DNA from: Nitzschia sp. DOCU1
Taxonomy: Eukaryota; Bacillariophyta; Bacillariophyceae; Bacillariales; Bacillariaceae
Direction: 5' to 3'
Assembly: GCA_951394045.1 (NCBI GenBank)
Contig: OX595991.1
Span: 1,736,001-1,800,000 of the forward strand
DNA length: 64,000 bases
Made by a program: the position numbers and the translations under genes. The notes below the pieces were generated by a model, which made no database searches, was not told the DNA's origin, and was given only the letters and a program-made list of their open reading frames with translations. Each line of letters opens with the position of its first letter. Within the stretch, counting starts at the first letter, position 1. Shown piece after piece: positions 55,901 to 63,112 of this stretch.

Positions 55901-58900
55901 ACCACAGTATTGTAGCTTTGCGTCTTCTTTGCCACGTGTATTCTGTAGGCGACCGCGGGTTGAGCAGACAAAGTGGTCAACAGAGATTCGCTGGCCGGGG
56001 AAGAGATTGTCTTGTCTCAAGGCGCCGACACGGTCCCTGACAACTGAAGTTCGTTTTCCTGGGGCAGTGCGACGTTTCTGTTTGCCGTATTGGCAGGCGG
56101 CGCAGAGTAGTTTTCTGTCCGTCTTGCAGGCGGCAGCCTGAACTCGTCGCGTACCTTCGCTGTGTGCAAGGACTCCGGACTGCATTAGGAAACGGATCCT
56201 GCGGAATCCCAAGTGTCCAAGCCGATAGTGCCAACGTAGTAGTTCTTTGTCGGCGGGACTCAAGTTGTGGTTTGTGGATGAAACCGTGGTGACGATGGCT
56301 TGGAAGGCTTTCTGTACAGCTCGTCCGGCTGCAGGGGCATATGCATACCCAATATGAAGGTTTGTCCGATCGTTCGTGATAATTTCAATAGGGCGGCGAA
56401 TCTGTAGGTGATCGTTCGGCTGGCCACTCAGAATCATTCGGCGTCCCTCCATGTGGATCGTTTCGTCACTGTAGGTTTGCAGGAGGCTTGTGGTGCTTAG
56501 TAGCCTAACCTTGGCTTCCGGCACGTAGTAGGCGGGTATCTTCAAGGTCCGAAGCATTCCAGTCGTGTCGATAAACGACCAGGCAACATATCCGACTCCT
56601 ACGATCTCAAGGCCATTGGCTTGGCCGATGCCTTGGACTGTCTTGACTCCAGTGGGTTCCTCCAAGGGTCCAACGAAGTCATTCTTGCAGAAGGACATGG
56701 ACAGGCTTGCGCCTGAGTCAAAGATCACTGGGTAGCGATCGTCCTTAGTTAGGATAGCGTTGGTTTCAGTCGGAGCAGTCAGTGAGGCGCGCAGGGCATG
56801 TGCAGCGGACATTAGATACTCCGGCAGATTGTCGCTGGTGAGGAAGGCCAGTGCGATCGGGGAGCGGAGCAAGCGAGCCTGTGCAACGGTCACTTCGGGG
56901 CCATTCGGGGAAAAACGCGGGGGTAATGCTTTGTGTCGTCTCGCATTGTCTCTCTTCTTCTTCGTTTGTTTTCCTCCCTCTTTGCCCGGATGGCCACGGA
57001 CTTTGTAGAAGCCGACGTCGTCAGCGAAGCGTTCGAGTCGCGACAGGATGGCCTGGAGCTCATAGGTGTGGCGGTGGGCGAATGGGCGACGTTCGAGGGT
57101 GCGTTTCTTGACGCCGTATGAACGGCCACCTCTCTGTCTGGGGCGGGGAGGGGGTTTCGGAGGATCAGGGATACCGAAGTGGTAGCGGTGACGGAGGCGT
57201 TGGCGTTTCCCAAGGTACCGAAGGACAGAGTAGGCCAGTGTCCAGAGAAAGGGTGCTGGGAGCAGGGTCCAATCATTCCAGAAGGGGGTGAGGACGAGCT
57301 GCAGGAGTTGGAGGATGAACTGGGGAATCAGGATCCATGCTTCGCGTGGGACCAGCGAGAGCCAAAACCCGGCAATCAGGCCGATGAGGATGTATTCGAC
57401 AATCTTCAGGGAGGGGTGGAAGTACCACGGGGTGGGGGGCGGAACAAGGGAGGAGAGAACTTCGCTGAAGTCGGGGAGGCATACCCAGGCGGCTGGGTCT
57501 TCGGCGATCAGGAGATTGGCGAGGGCAGTGTCCGGTTTCTTGCCACCGGTGTGGCCATCAGTTCCGTGGGTTGTCGACCATCGGCTGCATTTGGCACACC
57601 AGTGCCACTTGCGGCGGTGCATTTCCTTCGTTTGTGGCTCTCCAGCAGCTGGCGCCTTCTTTCTCCAACTTTCTTCGTCAGGTTTGCCCATTCTTCCTCG
57701 TACAGGCTTCCTATCGAATTTTCCACGGCGTGGAGGTCCTCGTTGCTTCTTGGGTTCTGGGCATTCGCGTGACCAGTGGCCGGTCTTGCCACAGTTGTAG
57801 CAAGGGCTGTTGTCGTTTCCATCAGTCTTCTTGGGTCCTCCACTCGAGTACTGCTGGAACAGTGTGTACACTTGTGCCGCTGTGACGGGGCTCTCGCTGC
57901 AGGCGATGCCTCCAAAGGCGGCTGGTGCTGCCTTGGAGTCCGACGAGTGGCGGGCAGGTGGCCAGCGACCGTTGTCCAGCTGGTTCCTGTAGGCGTCGGT
58001 GGCGATGCGGCATATGTCTCGGTAAGTCAGTGCTTGCTTCGCCATGTAAGCTGTTGCGTCGGCTGGACTCATGAAGCCCACTTTCATCAGGGCCTTTTCG
58101 AGCTCTGCCTTCTTCACACGCAGCTCATAGCGGAAGTCTTCATTGCCTTGGCCTCCAGCAGAGAGGAATCCGTCCATCATGCGAAGGGTGAGGCTGTGTG
58201 GGTACTGGCCGGCGATGTCTAGCTCCTTGGCGGCCTCACGGTAGTCCCTGGCCATTTCCTCGAGGTTCTGTCCAGCGTACATCGAAGGCTTGCGGTTCTT
58301 GATGTAGGTCTTCTTGGCTTCGTATCGTTCGATTGAGACGCTTCGGATGAGCTTGATGAGCTGCATCCAAACGATGGGAAATGGGTTGTCGTCTTCGCAG
58401 ACATCACGGAGGTCCTTGGCGAGTGCAGGGTCAAGGCTCCTCATGAGGAACTGGGTAGCGGCCGTGTCATTGCTGAAGTCGTCTTCGTCGTAGAAGTTCA
58501 GTTGCATCATGATCTCGGTCCTGATACTTTCGACGTCGAAGCGGGAAGGCTCGGTGACGCAGTTACTCATGCGGGCAGTGTCGACAGGGTCAGGGACATA
58601 GGCGATCGTGTCCATGCCTGTGTCCTTCAGGTGAGTGTACACTTCGTGTTGGAACGAGGTGAGGTCGCTTGTTCGCTTGAACTTCTCACTGAGTCCTTGC
58701 GTGCGACGGGCGTGGTTCTTTGTAGCAGTGTCCAGGTGCTCAGGACGGTACTGCTGCGGAGACAGCGGGTCTTTGGCGGCGTCTTTGTCTAGACCCGACC
58801 AGTCCCGTTTGGGCTTGCCTCCGGTCCACTTGTGGTCTTGGCCGGCGACTCTCTTAACGCCTCCCATGATGGGTTTGGTCACAGTTCCGGAGGACTTGTG

Positions 58901-59032
58901 GAGTCGGGCGGCTTTCAGCGCATCGGTGATGGCGGCGGCGATCTCTTCGGCGGGAGTCGGAGGGATAGATCGCGCTGGGGAGAACTCCTCGGCGGGAGGA
59001 GTGGTGGTCCCTGGTGCCTCGTCTTGTGACAT
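52979..59032 (-). CDS. Gag-Pol polyprotein of the copia retrotransposon
   Basis: 2,017 residues in one frame from ATG 59032. Gag occupies about 1-400, then a CCHC zinc knuckle (CYNCGKTGHWSREC, 411-424). A second Cys/His cluster WHWCAKC...HGTDGH (477-494) follows. Two to three hydrophobic segments lie at about 545-605, unusual for this family. Protease: FDSGAS near 772. Integrase: HHCC-like pre-integrase region (HYRLGHLG ... CAACQYGK, 935-987), then DDE residues about Asp1019 (SVDHF), Asp1093 (SDNGSAF) and Glu1129 (GIAERS). A Pro/Arg-rich linker with REPSPP repeats lies near 1404-1418. Reverse transcriptase has YVDD near 1689-1692. RNase H has DADFAG and STLEAEY (about 1856-1907). No stop or frameshift; Gag and Pol are not separated. 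Confidence 0.95.
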   Translation of the reverse strand: MSQDEAPGTTTPPAEEFSPARSIPPTPAEEIAAAITDALKAARLHKSSGTVTKPIMGGVKRVAGQDHKWTGGKPKRDWSGLDKDAAKDPLSPQQYRPEHLDTATKNHARRTQGLSEKFKRTSDLTSFQHEVYTHLKDTGMDTIAYVPDPVDTARMSNCVTEPSRFDVESIRTEIMMQLNFYDEDDFSNDTAATQFLMRSLDPALAKDLRDVCEDDNPFPIVWMQLIKLIRSVSIERYEAKKTYIKNRKPSMYAGQNLEEMARDYREAAKELDIAGQYPHSLTLRMMDGFLSAGGQGNEDFRYELRVKKAELEKALMKVGFMSPADATAYMAKQALTYRDICRIATDAYRNQLDNGRWPPARHSSDSKAAPAAFGGIACSESPVTAAQVYTLFQQYSSGGPKKTDGNDNSPCYNCGKTGHWSRECPEPKKQRGPPRRGKFDRKPVRGRMGKPDEESWRKKAPAAGEPQTKEMHRRKWHWCAKCSRWSTTHGTDGHTGGKKPDTALANLLIAEDPAAWVCLPDFSEVLSSLVPPPTPWYFHPSLKIVEYILIGLIAGFWLSLVPREAWILIPQFILQLLQLVLTPFWNDWTLLPAPFLWTLAYSVLRYLGKRQRLRHRYHFGIPDPPKPPPRPRQRGGRSYGVKKRTLERRPFAHRHTYELQAILSRLERFADDVGFYKVRGHPGKEGGKQTKKKRDNARRHKALPPRFSPNGPEVTVAQARLLRSPIALAFLTSDNLPEYLMSAAHALRASLTAPTETNAILTKDDRYPVIFDSGASLSMSFCKNDFVGPLEEPTGVKTVQGIGQANGLEIVGVGYVAWSFIDTTGMLRTLKIPAYYVPEAKVRLLSTTSLLQTYSDETIHMEGRRMILSGQPNDHLQIRRPIEIITNDRTNLHIGYAYAPAAGRAVQKAFQAIVTTVSSTNHNLSPADKELLRWHYRLGHLGFRRIRFLMQSGVLAHSEGTRRVQAAACKTDRKLLCAACQYGKQKRRTAPGKRTSVVRDRVGALRQDNLFPGQRISVDHFVCSTRGRLQNTRGKEDAKLQYCGGAIFVDHATGYIHVANQVYLNTHETIKAKDDFEKHIRDFGVVATEYLSDNGSAFTSAAYREHLEQFAQITRYAGVGAHHHNGIAERSIQTVMTVARTMMLHAAIHWPDVADPALWPLAVQHAVYLHNHMPNESNGLSPHDLFSKTRWSQTQFQNCHVWGCPVYVLDKTIADGKKLPKWTPRSSRHVFLGLSKDHASTAALVLNLATGAITPQFHVVFDDWFSTVASSEAEVDALFRSPEWDALFGENTVHFAPDDDEPDDDDDDMLIVEDPHHDRADEVAAATELRSPPRPLEVPLATMPPPETGANALDLLDDDAGPTIDPFADSSPAHPPIESPLQRELPTPKKVSFTPLRPPPTLQREPSPPQREPSPPLREQQPHDATIAQPSTPHQREMKSDAPLAATRRSSRTIKAPARYGYTAAPLGSHDFFNDDRQFVNDGQTTFALKARATKDPDTLSFDEAMASKERHLWQAAAQKEIDQLANHGTWEEVQRSEAKTKVLPGTWVFKKKRNPSGEVTKYKARYCVRGDLEEHDKETFAPVVAWSSVRLFLVLTLILGWHTISIDFSNAFVQADIDEPTWIHLPRGFKSSKGFDTCLRLKKSLYGISVAPRLFWLHILKALLSLGFLQSKFDPCLFFKRGIVIVLYVDDAGIGAKKMEDIDQLIVDLKALGFELTREGSFSEFLGIDFKKRDDGSILLTQTGLIDKVITTSGLQDCKPNLLPAAQTALGSDPDGLPMAELWTYSSIVGMLLYLSTNTRPDIAFAVSQVARFSSAPKQSHAAAVKSIVRYLKRTKEQGTIIKPTGKLDLDLYVDADFAGLFRQEPDTAPESVKSRTGYVILLSGCPLLWKSQLQSSISCSTLEAEYTALSYALKTMLPMKRALEEAAAALLVPGSLSYSINARVFEDNQGAFFLATNQRLTNRTKYFLVKWHWFWQHSEEFILIRVESANQRADYFTKMLPREAFEHNRRLVQGW

Positions 59033-59257
59033 GACGGCGTCGATGTCGTACGAGGGGTTACTGACAAGAGAGTAGTCCGGAGAACTTTCGTCTGGTCCAG
59101 TGGTGCCACGAGTGGGTGTCTCGTGTCTGGAAATGTTGCCAGCGACTTGGACAAGGCCTGGCGTTCGATCGAGGGGTTGACGGGGTCAACGACTGCAGTA
59201 CTGTTGGCTTCTGGGCTGTGGGGCGTCCCCCGGGAAGCGTGTTCTGGGTTAGAGGTT

Positions 59258-59274
59258 ACTTGGGCTCAGCAACC
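59258..59274 (-). other. Candidate primer-binding site of the copia element
   Basis: Read in element orientation, the bases next to the 5' LTR are GGTTGCTGAGCCCAAGT. With the last T of the LTR this begins TGG, as expected for pairing with the CCA end of a tRNA. I cannot tell which tRNA, or whether an internal tRNA fragment is used. Confidence 0.35.
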
Positions 59275-59674
59275 AGTCAAAGTGTTCGGAACATAGTGTC
59301 CGTTACTTCGAGGCCTGTTGTAGCTCTAATAGCGATCCAACTAGTAGAGCGCAGGCAACGTATTCAAGTAGTGATAAAACTGTAGACAGTAGGTTTTCCT
59401 TGACAAAAACAAACTATAAGTTAAGCTATAGTAATGCGGATAGACGAGCGTTCTCAACGCCTTAGATTCGTCTTTCCAAACATTGGAATTCAACTGCTTT
59501 ACTCTGGTGCAATAGCTGCCGTTGCGTCTCAACTGTCAGGATCATTCAATTGGTCACCAAGCACATAGGGGAACATTACGATGGAAATAGAGAGACAACG
59601 GTCGAAGGTAGTTACAGTCGCGAGTGGATAGTTCTCGACTGATACGAACGGTTCGACTCGTGTGACTCTCGACT
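59275..59674 (-). repeat. 5' LTR of the copia element
   Basis: 400 bp; should contain the element promoter, transcribing leftward. It differs from the 3' LTR at one base (59293). Its outer end is 30 bases from the ATG of the COQ10-like gene. Confidence 0.92.
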
Positions 59675-59679
59675 AGGCC
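59675..59679. repeat. Target-site duplication, right copy (AGGCC)
   Basis: Exact copy of 52384-52388, directly after the right LTR. Confidence 0.85.
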
Positions 59680-59704
59680 CAACAGATTTTTGGGGCTACT
59701 GTAG

Positions 59705-60481
59705 ATGCTGGCGCGAAATCTTCGAGCCAGCCAGTTTAGAGTCGACGAAGTCGCTCCATTCCACGTCATCATCTTGTGCATTCCGACATCCTCCGACTTC
59801 ATTTTCACTCTCGTCGTAGTAAAGAGCATCAGCAACACTGTGTTTGAGGCAACACCATTTCCTCACTGCCTACCACAGATAAAGGAAGGAAGTATTATCA
59901 AGGGGATAGCTTCAGTTGAATTTCTGAAAATTGTCAGACGAATGATTTTGAAATCTTTCTTCAGCAACCCAGTGACGAAACGACACGTCGAGCGCAAAGT
60001 TTTAAACACCCATCCTCTTCATTTATTCCGAATCATTCAAGACGTCGACAAATACGACACCTTTCTGCCTCTTTGTCAATACTCGAAAATCATACGACGT
60101 TCCCCTGATGGAAGATCCTTTGATGGCAAGCTCAAGATTGGATCGCCACCACTTTTTTCGGAAGAATACGTGTCGAGAGTGACGGTAATTCCGGAGGAGC
60201 TAATCATTGAAACGCATAGTATTGAAAGCAAACGATTCGACTCGTTAAAAAGTCGATGGAAACTACAAGAAATAGATGGTGGTGGGGAAGACGGCGGCTT
60301 TCAGTGTGATGTGGATTTTGAAGTGGAAATGACAGTCTCCGATCCTGTCATTGTTTCCATTCTGGATCGCGTCTTGGAGCAAGTGGCTACACGACAAGTC
60401 GCCGCCTTTGAAAAGAGATGCCATGAACTTCCAATGCCCTACGATTTGATAGAAGCAGCCAAGAATTTTCGGTGGCAATGA
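59705..60481 (+). CDS. COQ10/START-domain coenzyme Q-binding protein
   Basis: 258 residues from ATG 59705. An internal ATG at 59941 (MILKSFFSNPVTKRHVERKVL) gives a better mitochondrial-type start and the usual family length of about 180-200. The conserved part is the polyketide-cyclase/START fold: KRHVERKVLNTHPLHLFRIIQDVDKYDTFLPLCQYSKII, then GKLKIGSPPLFSEEYVSRVTV and the FEVEMTVSDPVIVSILDRVLEQVATRQVAAFEKRC helix that closes the pocket. COQ10 proteins deliver ubiquinone within the inner mitochondrial membrane. The 80 residues before the core are poorly conserved in look and may be 5' UTR. The copia element sits 25 bases upstream and has displaced the original promoter region by 7.3 kb. It converges on the glycosyltransferase gene with 5 bases between the stops. 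Confidence 0.85.
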   Translation: MLARNLRASQFRVDEVAPFHVIILCIPTSSDFIFTLVVVKSISNTVFEATPFPHCLPQIKEGSIIKGIASVEFLKIVRRMILKSFFSNPVTKRHVERKVLNTHPLHLFRIIQDVDKYDTFLPLCQYSKIIRRSPDGRSFDGKLKIGSPPLFSEEYVSRVTVIPEELIIETHSIESKRFDSLKSRWKLQEIDGGGEDGGFQCDVDFEVEMTVSDPVIVSILDRVLEQVATRQVAAFEKRCHELPMPYDLIEAAKNFRWQ

Positions 60482-60486
60482 CAATG

Positions 60487-62607
60487 CTATTGTTCGCGCT
60501 TACAGAGCTTGACAGAGTTTTCGTGAGCCTCCTTGTACATTCCCTCCAACTCTTCCAGGAACTTGGCATAGAGTTTGTCCATGGACGAGTGCAAGTCCGA
60601 TCCTTTACGATCATTCCAGACCTCTTTGATCGATGATTCGGGATGAGGATTATGGACAATGAAACCTTCAGGAAGAATCGCAAATTGGTAACCTTTCTTC
60701 CGTAAATGCGATACCAGTTCGATTTTGTTCTTTCCGTACCCATGAAAGCGCTCGTCGTAGTATGGGGCTAAGGGGGCTTTGGAATCCGTGGAAGAGGAAG
60801 GGCACCATCGGACGACCAGGTAGGGCTCGTATCGTGCCGTGTGGAAACACGGTATACTCATAAATTTAGATTTCGTCTCTTCGTCCTCGTACCACTGACG
60901 TTGTATCCAACGTTCCGACTGCGTAGTGGAATGCCCGTCCCAGTTGTTATTGCTTTGAAACACGATACAGTCCTTCGCTTGGAGACATCCTTGGAGCGCT
61001 TCAAAAGAGCTCGGAATAAAGGAACTGTTGCGTTGAAGATACAATGCACAGTCAGTTTCACTCTCACAAGGATTCGGCGGCAATCGTTCAAACGCTGGAA
61101 CCACCAATGCCTGTTGATCTTCTCCTTCGCCGTTGTGTTCATGTTGAAGTTTCAACGCTTTTCGAATCGTCTCTGCCAAGCCCATGGACGGCACGAAATC
61201 GACATCCATGACCATAACGTGAGTGGTCGTCACCGCATCCAGTCCAACGTTTCGTAATCGATTGACAGGATAGTTGGCTGGATCAGAGGACTCGTCTGGA
61301 CTTGCCATGTACTGAATAATTTGCAAATTGGGACACGACAAGGACGATAATTGCGTGGCGGTCTCTTCCTCCCCATGCGGAACAAAGACAACGGCAATGA
61401 TCGGGTCTTTCCATCGCGCACAGGTTTCATTGAGAATCCACAGGCGGCTCAAGCTGGATTGTGTCACTATCGTTGTGGCGTATTCATCCGTTTCCAGAGC
61501 ATGGCATTTCGAAAGCGCAGTGGCCTCGTCGCTGGGTGTGTGGATGGTTCTCGCTGTCATACCTTCACCACTAGTCTTGAGTAATCTAGTAGTGCTGCCA
61601 CTATCGGGGGCGACTTTGTCGACAATCGTTTTTGGTTCCTCCTGTTTGGCGGCGGGAGCATCCGCGGCCTTCTTTAGGGCCGGCTCAGCCTCTGTTTTCG
61701 GCATAGTGTCATGAGTTATCTTGTCTGGTTTCTCTTTTTCTGCCTCCTGCTTCTTCTCGTCAGGTACTTTTTTGGCATCCGGTTTAGACGCTTGATTGTC
61801 CTTCTCTGATACCACTTTCGGTGGTTCGCCAGCAATACTCCTTTTCTTTTTGCGTGGCTTTGGTGGCTCCTTTGGAACTGCCGGTTCTAGTTTCTTTTCT
61901 TTTCCTGCGGATGGCGGATCATTTCGATGATACCATGCCGGAACGATACTTTCCAGCAAACTCAGGCGCTGTGCACTTTGTTGCGGGGATCCATATTGTA
62001 ATCGCGCCCGGGCCGCGGCGAGTTCCACGGATACCTTTTGTTCTAGAGTCAAATCTGGCATTTTCAAAGACGCATCGTATTGTAACCAATTGGAAGATTC
62101 AAAGATACTTTTTCGAAGTCCTCCTCCTGCGCCACTGCTGAGCGCCAATCCGACCTGCCAAATCTTGTCGCCCAGGGGCAAGGCCACATGCCACACTAGA
62201 ATATACGCCAAGGTTAAGAAACTCGTGATTTTTCTCCAGGGAGACGAACAAAAGATTTTGTACCATAAAGTCCGTCTTCGCATGTGACGTCGTTTCTTGT
62301 CTTTTCCGGGATAATAATGACCACCCATCAAAAAACTATTGCACGTAATGGCTGCCGCAGAAGGCCGATGATGGGACGGGGACGCAGAGGTGGCATATGT
62401 TGTGGGCAACAGCGTGTCTGTCTCTCTGTGACTCTTCGTCAATAATCGACGCCGAGCTCGTGCAAAATAATAGGAAAAGAATCCATCTCCACTACCAGAC
62501 GTTTTGCTATTGTGTTCCTTGTCGAGGAGACGCACGGCGTCGGTGGAGGTAATGGAAGAATCGCTAGGGCGCTTCGGCTTGGTGTGCCGTCGATGAGCAG
62601 ACAACAT
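60487..62607 (-). CDS. GT49-like (LARGE/B4GAT1-type) glycosyltransferase
   Basis: Single exon, 706 residues from ATG 62607; the frame to 62655 begins with TTG. A basic N-terminal tail is followed by a signal-anchor (ITSFLTLAYILVWHVALPLG), so it is a type II Golgi protein. A long Lys/Glu/Pro-rich stalk of about 150 residues comes next. The catalytic domain has YPVNRLRNVGLDAVTTTHVMVMDVDFVPS, where DVD is the metal/nucleotide-sugar motif, and later PYYDERFHGYGKNKIELVSHLRKKGYQFAILP and VHNPHP, all typical of family GT49, which in animals adds glucuronic acid in matriglycan synthesis. The donor and acceptor in an alga are unknown; cell-wall or mucilage polysaccharide is a guess. Confidence 0.85.
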   Translation of the reverse strand: MLSAHRRHTKPKRPSDSSITSTDAVRLLDKEHNSKTSGSGDGFFSYYFARARRRLLTKSHRETDTLLPTTYATSASPSHHRPSAAAITCNSFLMGGHYYPGKDKKRRHMRRRTLWYKIFCSSPWRKITSFLTLAYILVWHVALPLGDKIWQVGLALSSGAGGGLRKSIFESSNWLQYDASLKMPDLTLEQKVSVELAAARARLQYGSPQQSAQRLSLLESIVPAWYHRNDPPSAGKEKKLEPAVPKEPPKPRKKKRSIAGEPPKVVSEKDNQASKPDAKKVPDEKKQEAEKEKPDKITHDTMPKTEAEPALKKAADAPAAKQEEPKTIVDKVAPDSGSTTRLLKTSGEGMTARTIHTPSDEATALSKCHALETDEYATTIVTQSSLSRLWILNETCARWKDPIIAVVFVPHGEEETATQLSSLSCPNLQIIQYMASPDESSDPANYPVNRLRNVGLDAVTTTHVMVMDVDFVPSMGLAETIRKALKLQHEHNGEGEDQQALVVPAFERLPPNPCESETDCALYLQRNSSFIPSSFEALQGCLQAKDCIVFQSNNNWDGHSTTQSERWIQRQWYEDEETKSKFMSIPCFHTARYEPYLVVRWCPSSSTDSKAPLAPYYDERFHGYGKNKIELVSHLRKKGYQFAILPEGFIVHNPHPESSIKEVWNDRKGSDLHSSMDKLYAKFLEELEGMYKEAHENSVKLCKREQ

Positions 62608-63112
62608 TCTTCTTTTTTTGCACTTGACCTGACAAATAGCAAATTCCACGCACAACGATAAACGTGGGGGTAAGGACCTTCAAAGTAATTCAATACCGAA
62701 AGTCGTAGACCGCCATGGTCAAAGTAAATAAGACTTGAGATGTGGGGCGTGTTTTGAGGCGTGGATGACCGTTCGAAAAATGTTTGGGGGAGAAGGAGAG
62801 AAGAAGGGGAGCATTTTGGTAACCATTTTGTTCGAAGTAGTCCAAGTGTTTCCTTCGACTCTAATAAAAATACACGTGGAAGTGGTGAGAGGCCCCTCAC
62901 GCACGCCGATTGGCTGAAACGAGAAAAAGAAAGGCGCGAAAGATCGAACGAACGTCAACTTTCAACGTTGCTGGTTCCCAAGCTTCCAAACCATCACTCT
63001 CCTTTGTGCTTTCGTCAAATGTTTCCAAACCCTCTGACTGGTAGAGGCAGAGATAAAAGAGAAAGAGCAAGCTTGATTTCCATTGAGTGATTATTCCTGA
63101 AAACGCAAAGCC
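62608..63112. promoter_or_regulatory. Divergent promoter region
   Basis: 505 bases between the glycosyltransferase (minus) and the UMP-CMP kinase (plus). The short frames are without content. AATAAA-like A/T patches near 62861-62868 are the only notable element. Confidence 0.4.

Larger units (their letters stand above)
52389..59674 (-). mobile_element. Complete Ty1/copia LTR retrotransposon (diatom CoDi-like)
   Basis: 7,286 bp transcribed right to left. 5' LTR 59275-59674, leader 59033-59274, one intact gag-pol frame 59032-52979, 3' region 52978-52789, 3' LTR 52389-52788. The LTRs differ at one position in 400. Flanked by AGGCC duplications. PR-INT-RT-RNaseH order defines it as copia type. 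All catalytic residues looked for are present, so it may still be active. It appears more GC rich than the surrounding genes by eye. Confidence 0.95.

Noticed and set aside
56760..59075. Several plus-strand frames of 80-200 codons across the gag part of the element
   Set aside because: They are antisense shadows of the GC-rich gag-pol frame; no antisense gene domain is visible.
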